DNA from: Microcystis aeruginosa FD4
GTDB lineage: Bacteria > Cyanobacteriota > Cyanobacteriia > Cyanobacteriales > Microcystaceae
Assembly: GCF_009792235.1 (NCBI RefSeq)
Contig: NZ_CP046973.1
Coordinates: forward strand, 3,534,001 to 3,598,000
Direction: 5' to 3'
DNA: 64,000 bases
The number at the start of each line of letters is the position of its first letter. Position 1 is the stretch's first letter. Of this stretch, positions 9,323 through 17,400 are shown piece by piece. The notes below the pieces were generated by a model. The model had not been told where the DNA came from, searched no databases, and saw only the letters and a list, made by a program, of their open reading frames with translations. A program made the position numbers and the translations under genes.

Positions 9323-10090
9323 TTATTCATCCCCTAAATAAGCTTCAATCACCGCAGGATTCTCCCTGACTGTAGCTGGATCTCCCAAAGCGATTAACTT
9401 ACCGAAATCTAACACCGCCATGCGATCACATAATCCCATCACTAAAGGCACATGATGTTCGATTAACAGGACGGTTAGAGCTAAATTATCGCGAATTTGT
9501 CGAATTAGCTGACTTAATGCCCCCTTTTCGCTAGGATTCATCCCGGCTGCCGGTTCATCGAGGAGTAATAACTGGGGTTGCAAAGCTAAAGCGCGGGCAA
9601 TTTCCAAGCGTCTTTGATCACCATAGGCTAAATTACGGGCTTTCCGATTGCTTTGGTCGGTTAATCCGACTAAATCTAATAATTCCCCTGCTCTTTTGTA
9701 GGTTTTTTCCTCCTCCCTTCTCGAAACTGGTAAACCTAAAATTCCTGTCCAGAGATTGGAGCTATTGTGAATGTGACCAGCGATCGCCACATTTTCTAAA
9801 GCCGATAATTCACCAAATAAGCGTAAATTCTGGAAAGTACGGGCAATTCCTGCCTGAGCAATCTGATGAGGACGATAGTTGGCCAGACTGCAGCCTTGAT
9901 AAATTAAATCGCCACTGGATAGGGGAATTAAACCGGTGATCAGATTAAATAAAGTCGTTTTTCCCGCCCCATTGGGTCCAATTAAGCCAAAAATCTCGTT
10001 TTTTTGTACCTGAAAGGAAACCCCATCCACAGCGACTAATCCCCCAAATCGACGGGTGGCTCCCCGCACTTCTAATAAATTTGCTTGCAT
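9323..10090 (-). CDS. Branched-chain/neutral amino acid ABC transporter ATPase (LivG-like)
   Basis: A 255-residue ABC ATPase. Walker A is GPNGAGKTT (residues 38-46), the signature region is AYGDQRRLEIARAL, and Walker B is LLLLDEPAAGMNP. The long insert between Q-loop and signature with FQNLRLFGELSALENVAI is characteristic of LivG/NatA subunits for branched-chain or neutral amino acids. The other subunits (LivH, LivM, LivF, binding protein) are not adjacent. In cyanobacteria such Nat/Liv subunits are often scattered, so this orphan position is not by itself a sign of decay. It acts at the inner face of the plasma membrane. Confidence 0.87.
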   Translation of the reverse strand: MQANLLEVRGATRRFGGLVAVDGVSFQVQKNEIFGLIGPNGAGKTTLFNLITGLIPLSSGDLIYQGCSLANYRPHQIAQAGIARTFQNLRLFGELSALENVAIAGHIHNSSNLWTGILGLPVSRREEEKTYKRAGELLDLVGLTDQSNRKARNLAYGDQRRLEIARALALQPQLLLLDEPAAGMNPSEKGALSQLIRQIRDNLALTVLLIEHHVPLVMGLCDRMAVLDFGKLIALGDPATVRENPAVIEAYLGDE

Positions 10091-10312
10091 TCTTGTTAAT
10101 AGGTTAAATTAGTCGATTTTACTCGATCAAGACGATTGCAAGTAAGCATTGCACCGACCAAAAAAATATTTCTCAGGAGATTTACCTTGAAAGAATCAGT
10201 TTTAAAGATTTATTGGGCAATTATTTTGATGAGGAAATACTTTACACAATCCTGACTGGATAAACAAGAAGGCTCACCACTACTAGGGAATCAAAATGCG
10301 TCTTAGCTTACC

Positions 10313-11671
10313 CTAGGGCCGATCGAGCTTGATCAGATAATCTGCCACAGCTTGGTAAGCTGGTAGAGTGGTAGGGTCGTTGGCCGCATTACCTGCTACG
10401 GGATAGGAAGCAAAACGAGCGATTACCATATCTGCACGGGGATCGATGTAGAGGGATTGACCGTGAACCCCCCGCGCCATAAAAGCACCATTCTCGTTGT
10501 GAGTAATCCACCACATACTGCGATAACTCCATCCCTTTAAGGCCGAGTATGACGCTCTCGCAAATACCTGTGGATCTCCCCCCTTGCCAATCTTGCGGAT
10601 GACTTCTGGCGGCACTACTTGGCGATCACCAACCTTGCCCTCGTCGAGGATCATTTGGCCGAAGCGCGCCAGGTCTCGTAAACCCGCATTTAAGCCGCCA
10701 CCGGCGAAGGGAGTCCCGATCGAATCTACGGTAAAGTAAGCATCAATATCGGCACCGATTTGACTCCAAATTTTTTCCGAGAGAACTTCCGTCAGTGGTT
10801 GCCCCGTGACTCTAGCAATTAACCAACCAAGAACATCAGTATTAATAGTTTTATAGCCAAAACTCTGACCGTGTTCTCCTTTTTTTTGGACAGTTTGCAG
10901 GAATTGAAAATAAGTGCTAGGGCCCGTATAACCTTCTGGTTTCGGTAAAGGATTCCCGGCGGCCGCGTGTTGCCAGACCCCTGCCTTGGGATCGGCATAA
11001 TCTTCACTATAATCTAGGGCAGTGGTCATATCGAGAACTTGACGCACCGTGGCATCGCCAAAGGCACTTTTCGTCAATTCCGGAATATAATCCCTAACCA
11101 GTTTATTTTCCTCTAATTTATTTTCGGCCACTAACATTTCTCCCAATAATCCCACAAAGGATTTAGTTAGGGACATGGCCCCATGACGTTCCACCTGGTT
11201 CAAACAGCCGAAAAACTTTTCATAAACCATTTGACCATGGTGCATCACCAGGATCCCATCGGTAAAGTTAGCTTCTAGGGATTGTTGCCAAGTCATCTTG
11301 TCCTTGGCCCCCCAGGGCAGAAAAGTCACTTGGTCAATATCTGATAATTCTTTTTTCACCAAAGGAACAGCTAGAGATAATCCCCGACTAACGGCTTTAG
11401 TGGGCATAAGCTGTTGAAAATGGCAAACACTCCAGCGCATTTGGGGAAATTGAAAATAACTACCGTTAGCAAAACGGATAATTTTATCGGGGGGGGGCGG
11501 CGAACCCTGCATCCAGCCTAAAACCCTTGGATCGGAGTTGGCTGCCGTCCAAGTTATCTTAGTCGCTGCCGTGGTTCTTTCCTCTGCGATCGCCTTGAGG
11601 GATAGATGCCAGCCGCTTGCTAGTACACAGGCACTAAAAAAAAAGATTAAGAGAATTCTCCGGAGTTTCAT
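10313..11671 (-). CDS. Serine hydrolase, class C beta-lactamase family
   Basis: A 452-residue exported protein. It starts with a signal peptide (KLRRILLIFFFSACVLASG; FSAC could be a weak lipobox). The beta-lactamase/penicillin-binding fold has the SxxK motif in MSLTKSFVGLLGEM, with the serine as nucleophile, and a Tyr-x-Asn-like element in SFGYKTINTDVLGWLI. Late residues HGQSLYIDP take the place of the third KTG-like motif. Family members include 6-aminohexanoate-dimer hydrolase and esterases, so peptidase, esterase or amidase activity is possible. True beta-lactamase function is not implied. It faces away from the AI-2E gene across a roughly 155-base intergenic region. Confidence 0.82.
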   Translation of the reverse strand: MKLRRILLIFFFSACVLASGWHLSLKAIAEERTTAATKITWTAANSDPRVLGWMQGSPPPPDKIIRFANGSYFQFPQMRWSVCHFQQLMPTKAVSRGLSLAVPLVKKELSDIDQVTFLPWGAKDKMTWQQSLEANFTDGILVMHHGQMVYEKFFGCLNQVERHGAMSLTKSFVGLLGEMLVAENKLEENKLVRDYIPELTKSAFGDATVRQVLDMTTALDYSEDYADPKAGVWQHAAAGNPLPKPEGYTGPSTYFQFLQTVQKKGEHGQSFGYKTINTDVLGWLIARVTGQPLTEVLSEKIWSQIGADIDAYFTVDSIGTPFAGGGLNAGLRDLARFGQMILDEGKVGDRQVVPPEVIRKIGKGGDPQVFARASYSALKGWSYRSMWWITHNENGAFMARGVHGQSLYIDPRADMVIARFASYPVAGNAANDPTTLPAYQAVADYLIKLDRP

Positions 11672-11826
11672 GGAAGATCAGGGAGATTAGGAAAACTGAC
11701 TAGATTTAGTCTGGGGATGAAAAGATAGTGGAAGAGATCAAGACTGACCACTGTAGCCAAATATATAACGAAAAACTGCCATAATTGCAGCAATGTCCTC
11801 ATCTAGCCAAAAGGCGATCGCTATTG

Positions 11827-12903
11827 ATGAACAATGACGCTAAAATTATCGATCTCGTCATCCGGCTGTTTTTTCTCGGCCTGTTGTTATTTGCTGGTTT
11901 TACCCTGCTGCGTCCCTTCCTAACCATGATCCTCTGGGGAGCAATTCTAGCGATCGCTTGGTATCCCCTCTTTCTCTGGTTAAAAAAGTTGCTCGCGGGC
12001 CGGACGAAACTGGCCACAGTTCTCCTCACCCTAATTTGTCTAGGGATTATTATCGGTCCGGTGAGTGCCATCGCAGCGGTTCTGGCGGGTAATCTGCGAA
12101 CGCTGGCCGAATATATCGATACCGGTGCGGCGGTGATTCCCCCTCCCCCCGCCGATGTGGCCACCTGGCCGCTGATCGGCGAAAGGATTGCCAGTCTCTG
12201 GCAGCAGGCATCAGATAACACTGGTCAATTTCTTCAACGCTTCGAGCCACAATTAAAAGAATTGGGGAAAATCTCCCTTTCCCTAGCTACCAGCACCGGT
12301 CTGACGGTGCTGAAATTTATCGTCTCGATTCTGATTGCGGCGGCACTGACCCTCTCGGCTAAAAATCTGACTCACCTGATGAACCGGTTAGCGGAAAAAA
12401 TCGCCCCAGGTCGAGGAATTGCGCTGGCCAGTCTTACCGCCTCCACCGTGCGTAATGTTAGCCGCGGTATTATTGGCGTTGCCATTATCCAGAGTCTTTT
12501 GATCGGCATCGGTTTAGTGACCGTGGGAACGCCTGCGGCCGGTTTATTAACTTTTCTCGCCCTACTTTTGGGCATTCTCCAAATTGGCCCCGGTTTGATT
12601 GTCTTGGGGGCGCTCATTCACGCTTGGGCAACACTACCCTATTCCACCGCCCTCTTGTTTACAATCTGGATGATTCCCGCCACCTTGGTCGATAATTTCC
12701 TCAAACCCATCTTAATGGGGCGCGGCCTGCCCATTCCCATGGTGGTGATTCTGCTAGGGGTGTTCGGGGGAGTAATCGCCTACGGGATTATTGGTTTGTT
12801 CGTCGGGCCAGTTCTCCTCGGTCTCTGCTACGAGTTAGTCAGAGCTTGGATTGGCGAGGATAGCCCCGAACCAGTGGCCAATAGTCATGATCAGTCAGTC
12901 TAA
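11827..12903 (+). CDS. AI-2E/PerM family membrane transporter
   Basis: The start is set at ATG 11827 (MNNDAKIIDLVIRLFFLG), since the stretch upstream has no membrane or conserved character. The product is 358 residues with about seven to eight hydrophobic segments, including a typical early pair (FLGLLLFAGFTLL, MILWGAILAIAWYPL). The late block with IMGRGLPIPMVVILLGVFGG is characteristic of the AI-2E (PerM/YdiK) family. Members export small signals or act as Na+/H+ antiporters; the substrate here is unknown. A HIP1-like GCGATCGC precedes the start. Confidence 0.85.
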   Translation: MNNDAKIIDLVIRLFFLGLLLFAGFTLLRPFLTMILWGAILAIAWYPLFLWLKKLLAGRTKLATVLLTLICLGIIIGPVSAIAAVLAGNLRTLAEYIDTGAAVIPPPPADVATWPLIGERIASLWQQASDNTGQFLQRFEPQLKELGKISLSLATSTGLTVLKFIVSILIAAALTLSAKNLTHLMNRLAEKIAPGRGIALASLTASTVRNVSRGIIGVAIIQSLLIGIGLVTVGTPAAGLLTFLALLLGILQIGPGLIVLGALIHAWATLPYSTALLFTIWMIPATLVDNFLKPILMGRGLPIPMVVILLGVFGGVIAYGIIGLFVGPVLLGLCYELVRAWIGEDSPEPVANSHDQSV

Positions 12904-12929
12904 ATCTTTCCGGGGAACTTTGAGAGCAG

Positions 12930-13241
12930 CTAAGGAAAAGAGATTAATTTAGCCACAGTGTCCACGGTTTGCCGGCGACAGGTGCGACCATCGGCCAAGG
13001 TTCTTTCACCGTCCATATAAGCCATAACCCCGTTATGATGGGTAGGCCCCAGGGAGATAATCTTGATAATGCCGAGACGACGAGCTTGATTCCAGTAGGA
13101 CAACCAAGCGATCGGCCAGCGTTCGGGAAAAATCGTCCAGCCGATCGGTTCTACTGTATCCCGTTCACCGACTAAATGATAGAACCGATCCAACTGCAAA
13201 AAACCGACATTGCCGCTAAAAACCCCCCCCAGAGAAATCAT
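12930..13241 (-). pseudogene. C-terminal fragment of a probable alpha/beta hydrolase
   Basis: The reading frame begins inside the repeat at 13245-13359, and only the part from the Met codon at 13241 looks native. Visible late-fold elements are FYHLVGERDTVEPIGW (an acidic catalytic position after the last strands) and GPTHHNGVMAY (a catalytic-His-like position). No nucleophile elbow is left, so the N-terminal part is missing. The MITE sits exactly at the break. An eight-G tract (8 C on the plus strand, 13223-13230) lies near the break. The hydrolase assignment is an inference from those two motifs only. Confidence 0.5.
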
Positions 13242-13244
13242 TTC

Positions 13245-13359
13245 GGGCGTTGCTGATTTGAGATATGAATCTTCTTGTGTGGGATTTTTAAAACCTAGAC
13301 CCAAACTAACTTTTGGATGGGTGCAAGGTTGTCATTCATACCTTGATTCAGCAACGCCC
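13245..13359. mobile_element. MITE with GGGCGTTGCTGA inverted ends (115 bp)
   Basis: The left end is GGGCGTTGCTGATTTGAGAT and the right end in reverse complement is GGGCGTTGCTGAATCAAGGT, with ATGAAT following on both sides. No coding capacity is visible. It abuts the truncated hydrolase, so it probably inserted into that gene or mediated a deletion. Confidence 0.7.
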
Positions 13360-13523
13360 ATCTTTCCTCTTCTGATCTGACAACGACATTTTTTTCTTGG
13401 CATAAGTTGCTATTTAACAGACAAAAATATAGAAGCATCTGATTATTTACCAACCTACTTTTTTTAAATTTTTAACGGGTTAGGACTGAGATATACTGAA
13501 ATGGTTGCTTATAGATCACTACT

Positions 13524-15059
13524 ATGGGACGTTTAGCGCTGATCAGCGTGACTGACAAAACTGGAATAGTTGACTTTACCCGTCAGCTAACAGAAGAATT
13601 TGATTTTGAAATTATTAGCAGTGGAGGAACCGCCAAAACACTGCAATCGGCGGGAATTCCCGTGATTAAAGTGGGAGAATATACAGGATCTCCTGAAATC
13701 TTGGGCGGAAGGGTGAAAACTCTCCATCCTCGCATCCATGGCGGTATTTTGGCTAGAAGGGATTGGCAGTCAGATTTAGCGGAAATGGCGGCTAATCAAA
13801 TTCGTCCCTTTGATTTGGTGGTGGTTAATCTCTATCCCTTTGAACAGACGATCGCTAATCCTGATGTTACCACTGCTCAGGCGATCGAACAAATCGATAT
13901 TGGTGGTCCGGCGATGTTACGCGCCGCAGCTAAAAATTTCGCCCATTTGACTGTCATCAGTAACCCCAAGTATTACGAGCAGTATTTAAGCCAATTACGG
14001 CAAAATAACGGCGAAATCTCCCGAGAATTCCGTCAAAAAATGGCGGGGGAAACCTTCGCTTTAACCAATGCCTACGATGGTGCGATCGCATCCTATTTCG
14101 CCAGCTTAAACGGAGAAACGACGCGCTTTAATTTGGCGGGAAATGCCCTACAAACCCTGCGTTACGGCGAAAATCCCCACCAAAGTGCCACTTGGTATGG
14201 CAGCGGTACAATGGCTCACGGTTGGGGAAAAGCGACCTTATTACAGGGAAAAGAACTAAGTTATAACAATTTAGTCGATTTGGAAGCAGCCCGCCGTTTA
14301 ATCGCCGAATTCGGCAGGGAAGAACCGGCCGCCGCTATCTTGAAACACACTAATCCCTGTGGGGTGGCGATCGGTGATAGTTTGGTAGAAGCTTATACTA
14401 AAGCTTTTAATGCCGATTCTACCTCCGCTTTTGGGGGTATTGTTGCCCTAAATCAAGCCATAGATGAAGCAACCGCTAAAGAATTAACGAAAACCTTCCT
14501 AGAATGCGTGGTTGCCCCCGATTGTAGCCCGGTCGCCCGGGATATTCTGGCTAAAAAGTCAAAAGTAAGGATTTTAACCCTACCAGATTTAAGTCAGGGG
14601 GAAAAACAAACGGTAAAAGTTATCGCCGGCGGTTTTCTAGTGCAAGCATCGGATGACGTGATAGAAACCCCGGACGAGTGGCGCGTGGTGACGGAAAAAC
14701 AACCCACCCCTGCACAATTAGCGGAATTACTGTTTGCTTGGAAAGTCTCTAAGCACGTTAAATCTAACGCTATTGTGGTGACGAAAAATCAAACTACTTT
14801 AGGTGTTGGTGCGGGGCAAATGAATCGCGTTGGTTCGGTAAAAATTGCCCTTGAACAAGCAGGAAAAGCAGCCAAAGGGGGCTATTTAGCTAGTGATGGT
14901 TTTTTCCCTTTTGATGATTCTGTTCGCACGGCGGCCCAGTTTGGTATCGAGGCAATTGTTCAACCCGGAGGTTCTTTAAAAGATCAGGATTCAATTAAAG
15001 CCGCTAATGAGTTAGGTTTAATTATGGTTTTGACGGGAATTCGTCATTTCTTGCATTAA
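13524..15059 (+). CDS. purH: Bifunctional AICAR formyltransferase/IMP cyclohydrolase
   Basis: A 511-residue PurH of normal length. The N-terminal MGS-like IMP cyclohydrolase domain (about residues 1-140) has SVTDKTGIVDF, SSGGTAKTL and GGRVKTLHPRIHGG. The AICAR transformylase domain follows, with LRYGENPHQSA, AILKHTNPCGVA and DSTSAFGGI. The enzyme carries out the last two steps of IMP synthesis in the cytoplasm. It is a single gene with its own upstream region of about 160 bases after the MITE. Nothing unusual. Confidence 0.97.
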   Translation: MGRLALISVTDKTGIVDFTRQLTEEFDFEIISSGGTAKTLQSAGIPVIKVGEYTGSPEILGGRVKTLHPRIHGGILARRDWQSDLAEMAANQIRPFDLVVVNLYPFEQTIANPDVTTAQAIEQIDIGGPAMLRAAAKNFAHLTVISNPKYYEQYLSQLRQNNGEISREFRQKMAGETFALTNAYDGAIASYFASLNGETTRFNLAGNALQTLRYGENPHQSATWYGSGTMAHGWGKATLLQGKELSYNNLVDLEAARRLIAEFGREEPAAAILKHTNPCGVAIGDSLVEAYTKAFNADSTSAFGGIVALNQAIDEATAKELTKTFLECVVAPDCSPVARDILAKKSKVRILTLPDLSQGEKQTVKVIAGGFLVQASDDVIETPDEWRVVTEKQPTPAQLAELLFAWKVSKHVKSNAIVVTKNQTTLGVGAGQMNRVGSVKIALEQAGKAAKGGYLASDGFFPFDDSVRTAAQFGIEAIVQPGGSLKDQDSIKAANELGLIMVLTGIRHFLH

Positions 15060-15107
15060 TACAAGGTTAGGGTGTTTCTCATCAAGATGAAGTGTAACCT
15101 AAAAAGA

Positions 15108-15175
15108 GGGCGAATGCAATTCGCCCCTACAATAGATATTCTTGCGCCAATGGTAGGGGCGCAACGCTTGCGCCC
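15108..15175. repeat. Two short GC-rich palindromes after purH
   Basis: GGGCGAATGCAATTCGCCC at 15108-15126 is a nearly perfect palindrome, and GGGCGCAACGCTTGCGCCC at 15157-15175 is another. Both carry the GTAGGGGCG-type arms also seen inside the composite repeats at 8936-9192 and 15537-15783. They could act as transcription terminators for purH, but they look like mobile palindromes. Confidence 0.75.
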
Positions 15176-15199
15176 ATAATGTAATATTGTGAACATTTT

Positions 15200-15298
15200 T
15201 TACCCAATATCCAAGATAGCCTTCAGAGACTTAAGGTTTTTAAGAATCTCTGGGATTGCTTGCCAAGGTGCTGCCATACTTTTGAGAAAGGTTTTCAT
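15200..15298 (-). CDS. Small ORF, 32 residues, unknown
   Basis: A Met-started 32-residue reading frame (MKTFLKSMAAPWQAIPEILK, then NLKSLKAILDIG) that begins 15 bases after the displaced original end of the NDH-2 gene (15314). It is amphipathic and Leu/Lys-rich. No ribosome-binding site is clear. It may be a real small protein that once followed NDH-2, or chance. Confidence 0.25.
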   Translation of the reverse strand: MKTFLKSMAAPWQAIPEILKNLKSLKAILDIG

Positions 15299-15313
15299 GG
15301 ATTTTAACTACAA

Positions 15314-15436
15314 TTAACGAGTATTTTTGGATTCAATCGGTTGCTTAGATAATACCTGTGAATAACGGAGTCGGAGAAGAATTTTTTTTGCCCAATGTTG
15401 AAACACTTTCAACTGATGGCGTTTGCTGGGTAAACG
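15314..15436 (-). pseudogene. Displaced 3' end of the NDH-2 gene
   Basis: Positions 15345-15436 repeat 16199-16290, the 3' coding end of the NDH-2 gene, with few changes. In the same frame the copy runs on as SKQPIESKNTR and stops at 15314, which is probably the original C-terminus. The gene upstream now ends differently, so the locus was split by the material at 15437-16198. See the related finding. Confidence 0.7.
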
Positions 15437-15536
15437 TAGCCGATCTTGTAGGGTGCGTTCCCTAATCTGGCTCCTACTGCTCCACCGATCGATTTTTGGG
15501 AACGCACCATGCACATTGATTGAAGCTGTGAGTTTA

Positions 15537-15783
15537 GGGACTTGCGTAGGAATAATATCCCAGCTTTGAAAATCGCTCTGTAGAAGAACCAGACCAGCCA
15601 GATGGCAGATTATCAAAGCGCAAGTCCCTAACATCTCGAAGGCTCTCCCCCTACTTAGGGTGATCAGCAAACCCCCTCCGCGCGGAGGGCGCAAGCTTTG
15701 CGCCCCTACAGTAACGGATTTTGTCCACAATGTAGGGGCGAACTGCGTTCGCCCAAAAGGTACATTATCAAAGCGCAAGTCCC
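15537..15783. repeat. Composite repeat with GGGACTTGCG ends, copy 2
   Basis: Same element as 8936-9192. It is flanked by TA on both sides (15535-15536 and 15784-15785), consistent with TA-target insertion. An internal copy of the end motif (GCGCAAGTCCCTAA near 15619-15633) shows that it is nested or composite. The right edge interrupts a MazF-like reading frame. Confidence 0.8.
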
Positions 15784-15816
15784 TAGCCATATTTCTCCTC
15801 TGGTAATTTTTGCCAC
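15784..15816 (-). pseudogene. MazF/PemK-like toxin, only the first 11 codons left
   Basis: The GTG at 15816 overlaps the antitoxin stop by one base (TAGTG). The codons read VAKITRGEIWL, the usual MazF/PemK N-terminus (xxxRGEIWL), and then run into the GGGACTTGCG repeat. No MazF continuation (the RPV/LIVS region) is seen on the far side of the repeat at 15430-15536. The toxin is therefore lost. Confidence 0.6.
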
Positions 15817-16061
15817 TACCCTTCTACTCCATCAGCGAGAGTTTGCCCCCATGTCTGCCTTTCAGAAATTTCCTCTTGCCATAAAGTCTCATTCTTCCCT
15901 AAGGCGGCGAAGGCTTCATTCGCTTGAACTAGAAAAACATATCTGCGATAATTTTCGATGGCTTTGTCTAATACTGTTGGGAGCGTATCCCCAGAGGAGT
16001 CAACAAGTGCTAACAGCGTTTTGTGGGCAGCCTCACTAATACTAATTTTTAATTCAGGCAT
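15816..16061 (-). CDS. MazE-like antitoxin, orphan
   Basis: An 81-residue protein from ATG 16061 (MPELKISISEAAHKTLLALV), chosen because GAGAG lies just upstream; an upstream extension to 16118 looks non-native. It is of the small helical type that precedes MazF/PemK toxins in cyanobacteria: ISEAAHKTLLALVDSSGDTL would form the N-terminal dimerisation part, and ALGKNETLWQEEISERQTW the toxin-binding tail. Its overlapping downstream toxin frame is broken by a repeat (15784), so it is now an orphan. Confidence 0.6.
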   Translation of the reverse strand: MPELKISISEAAHKTLLALVDSSGDTLPTVLDKAIENYRRYVFLVQANEAFAALGKNETLWQEEISERQTWGQTLADGVEG

Positions 16062-16137
16062 ACTTTTCTCTCGTAGCTTGTGTAGGGCTATTGTAGCCAA
16101 TTGTGTAAGGACTAACAACCTGGTTGGAACTGATTAT

Positions 16138-17400
16138 TTATTCTCCCTTTTGCCTTTTTCCTCTCCTGATATGTAGCCTATACTCAACGGATTTAGTATT
16201 AGATAACACCTGTGAATAACGGAGTCGGAGAAGAATTTTTTTTGCCCAATGTTGAAACACTTTCAATTGATGGCGTTTGCTGGGTAAACGCAGTATATAG
16301 ACAAATCGACGCATTATATCGGCTAATCTACCAGTAATATTAATGCCAAAACTGGAGACAAGGGCTGATTGTTTACCCAGGGTTAACATATCTCCTAAAT
16401 GCAGATAATAATAGGGTTGGGGCGATTTTTTTCTGATCACTGCCGAGATATTTTTGGCTACTACACTGGCTGCTTGATAGGCTGCCTGTGCTGTGGCAGG
16501 AATTACCTGTTTATTAGGATAAATTTCGGCTATATCCCCAACGGCAAAAACTTCGGTATAGTCCAATAATTGTAAACTGGAACGGGTTAATAATTTGCCT
16601 TGTGCTGTTTTCTGACAATCTAAATTATTGATCCAATCCTGTGCTTGGGTTCCTGCTGTCCACAATAATAAATCAATGGAGATGAATTCATTTGTATTAT
16701 CTTTAAATACGGTTATGGAATTAGCGGTAACTTCCTTTAATCCCGTGTTTAAATAGATACTAACATTCTTGGCTAAAAGGGAACGATAGGAAGCAACACG
16801 CACGGATTTAGGGAAGTTTTGCAGTATTTCCTCGTTCCTTTCCACTAGGTGAACTTTGCCTTTTTTTCCTAAACGATCAGCCACCTTACAGGCTAATTCT
16901 ACCCCATTGGGACCGCCGCCAATAATTGCTAAATTAATTGAGGATTTTCCTTGAGTTTCTAAGTCATGAATTGCCGTTTGTAATCTTTCCACATCCTCTA
17001 AACTCCGAAAAGTTAGCCCATAATCAGCTAACCCCGGTATAGCCGGCCAACGATTGCGAACTCCCACCGCTAAAACGAGGTAATCGTAAGCTAAAATTTC
17101 CTCATTTTCTAAATATACTTGACGATTATTTAAGTCAATATTACTGGCTTTTTGAGTTTTTAAATTAACCTGAGTTCCTGTTAATAATTGACGGTAGGAG
17201 GGGGCAATTTCCCAGCGTTGCAATTCTCCTGTAATCAGTTCATAGAGAAGGGGAGTAAAGAGAAAATGTTCTTTTGGTTCGACTAAAGTTATTTGCCATT
17301 GACCCGATTTTACTGCTGTTAATCGACTCAAATCGAGTGCCGTGTATAAACCACCAAAACCACCTCCCAGAATGCAAATCTTAGTTATAGGTTTATTCAT
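16138..17400 (-). CDS. Type II NAD(P)H dehydrogenase (NDH-2), altered C-terminus
   Basis: A 420-residue FAD-dependent oxidoreductase. The FAD-binding motif GGGFGGLYTAL is near residue 12, the NAD-binding motif IIGGGPNGVELA near 160, and YDYLVLAVG and TEVFAVGDIAE are present, as expected of membrane-associated NDH-2. It passes electrons from NAD(P)H to quinone without proton pumping, and in cyanobacteria is also thought to sense redox. The last 20 or so residues (NTKSVEYRLHIRRGKRQKGE) come from a repeat. The native tail (SKQPIESKNTR) is preserved at 15314-15345. It overlaps the SGNH-like gene by four bases (ATGA). Confidence 0.85.
   Translation of the reverse strand: MNKPITKICILGGGFGGLYTALDLSRLTAVKSGQWQITLVEPKEHFLFTPLLYELITGELQRWEIAPSYRQLLTGTQVNLKTQKASNIDLNNRQVYLENEEILAYDYLVLAVGVRNRWPAIPGLADYGLTFRSLEDVERLQTAIHDLETQGKSSINLAIIGGGPNGVELACKVADRLGKKGKVHLVERNEEILQNFPKSVRVASYRSLLAKNVSIYLNTGLKEVTANSITVFKDNTNEFISIDLLLWTAGTQAQDWINNLDCQKTAQGKLLTRSSLQLLDYTEVFAVGDIAEIYPNKQVIPATAQAAYQAASVVAKNISAVIRKKSPQPYYYLHLGDMLTLGKQSALVSSFGINITGRLADIMRRFVYILRLPSKRHQLKVFQHWAKKILLRLRYSQVLSNTKSVEYRLHIRRGKRQKGE

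Noticed and set aside
9323..10090. UrtD (urea transporter ATPase) instead of LivG
   Set aside because: No urt genes lie nearby and no UrtD-specific feature was recognised; LivG/Nat is the safer call.
15314..15790. 158-codon minus-strand frame starting MARDLRFDNVP
   Set aside because: It runs through the composite repeat and the copied NDH-2 tail; the same conceptual sequence arises from the repeat at 8936-9192.
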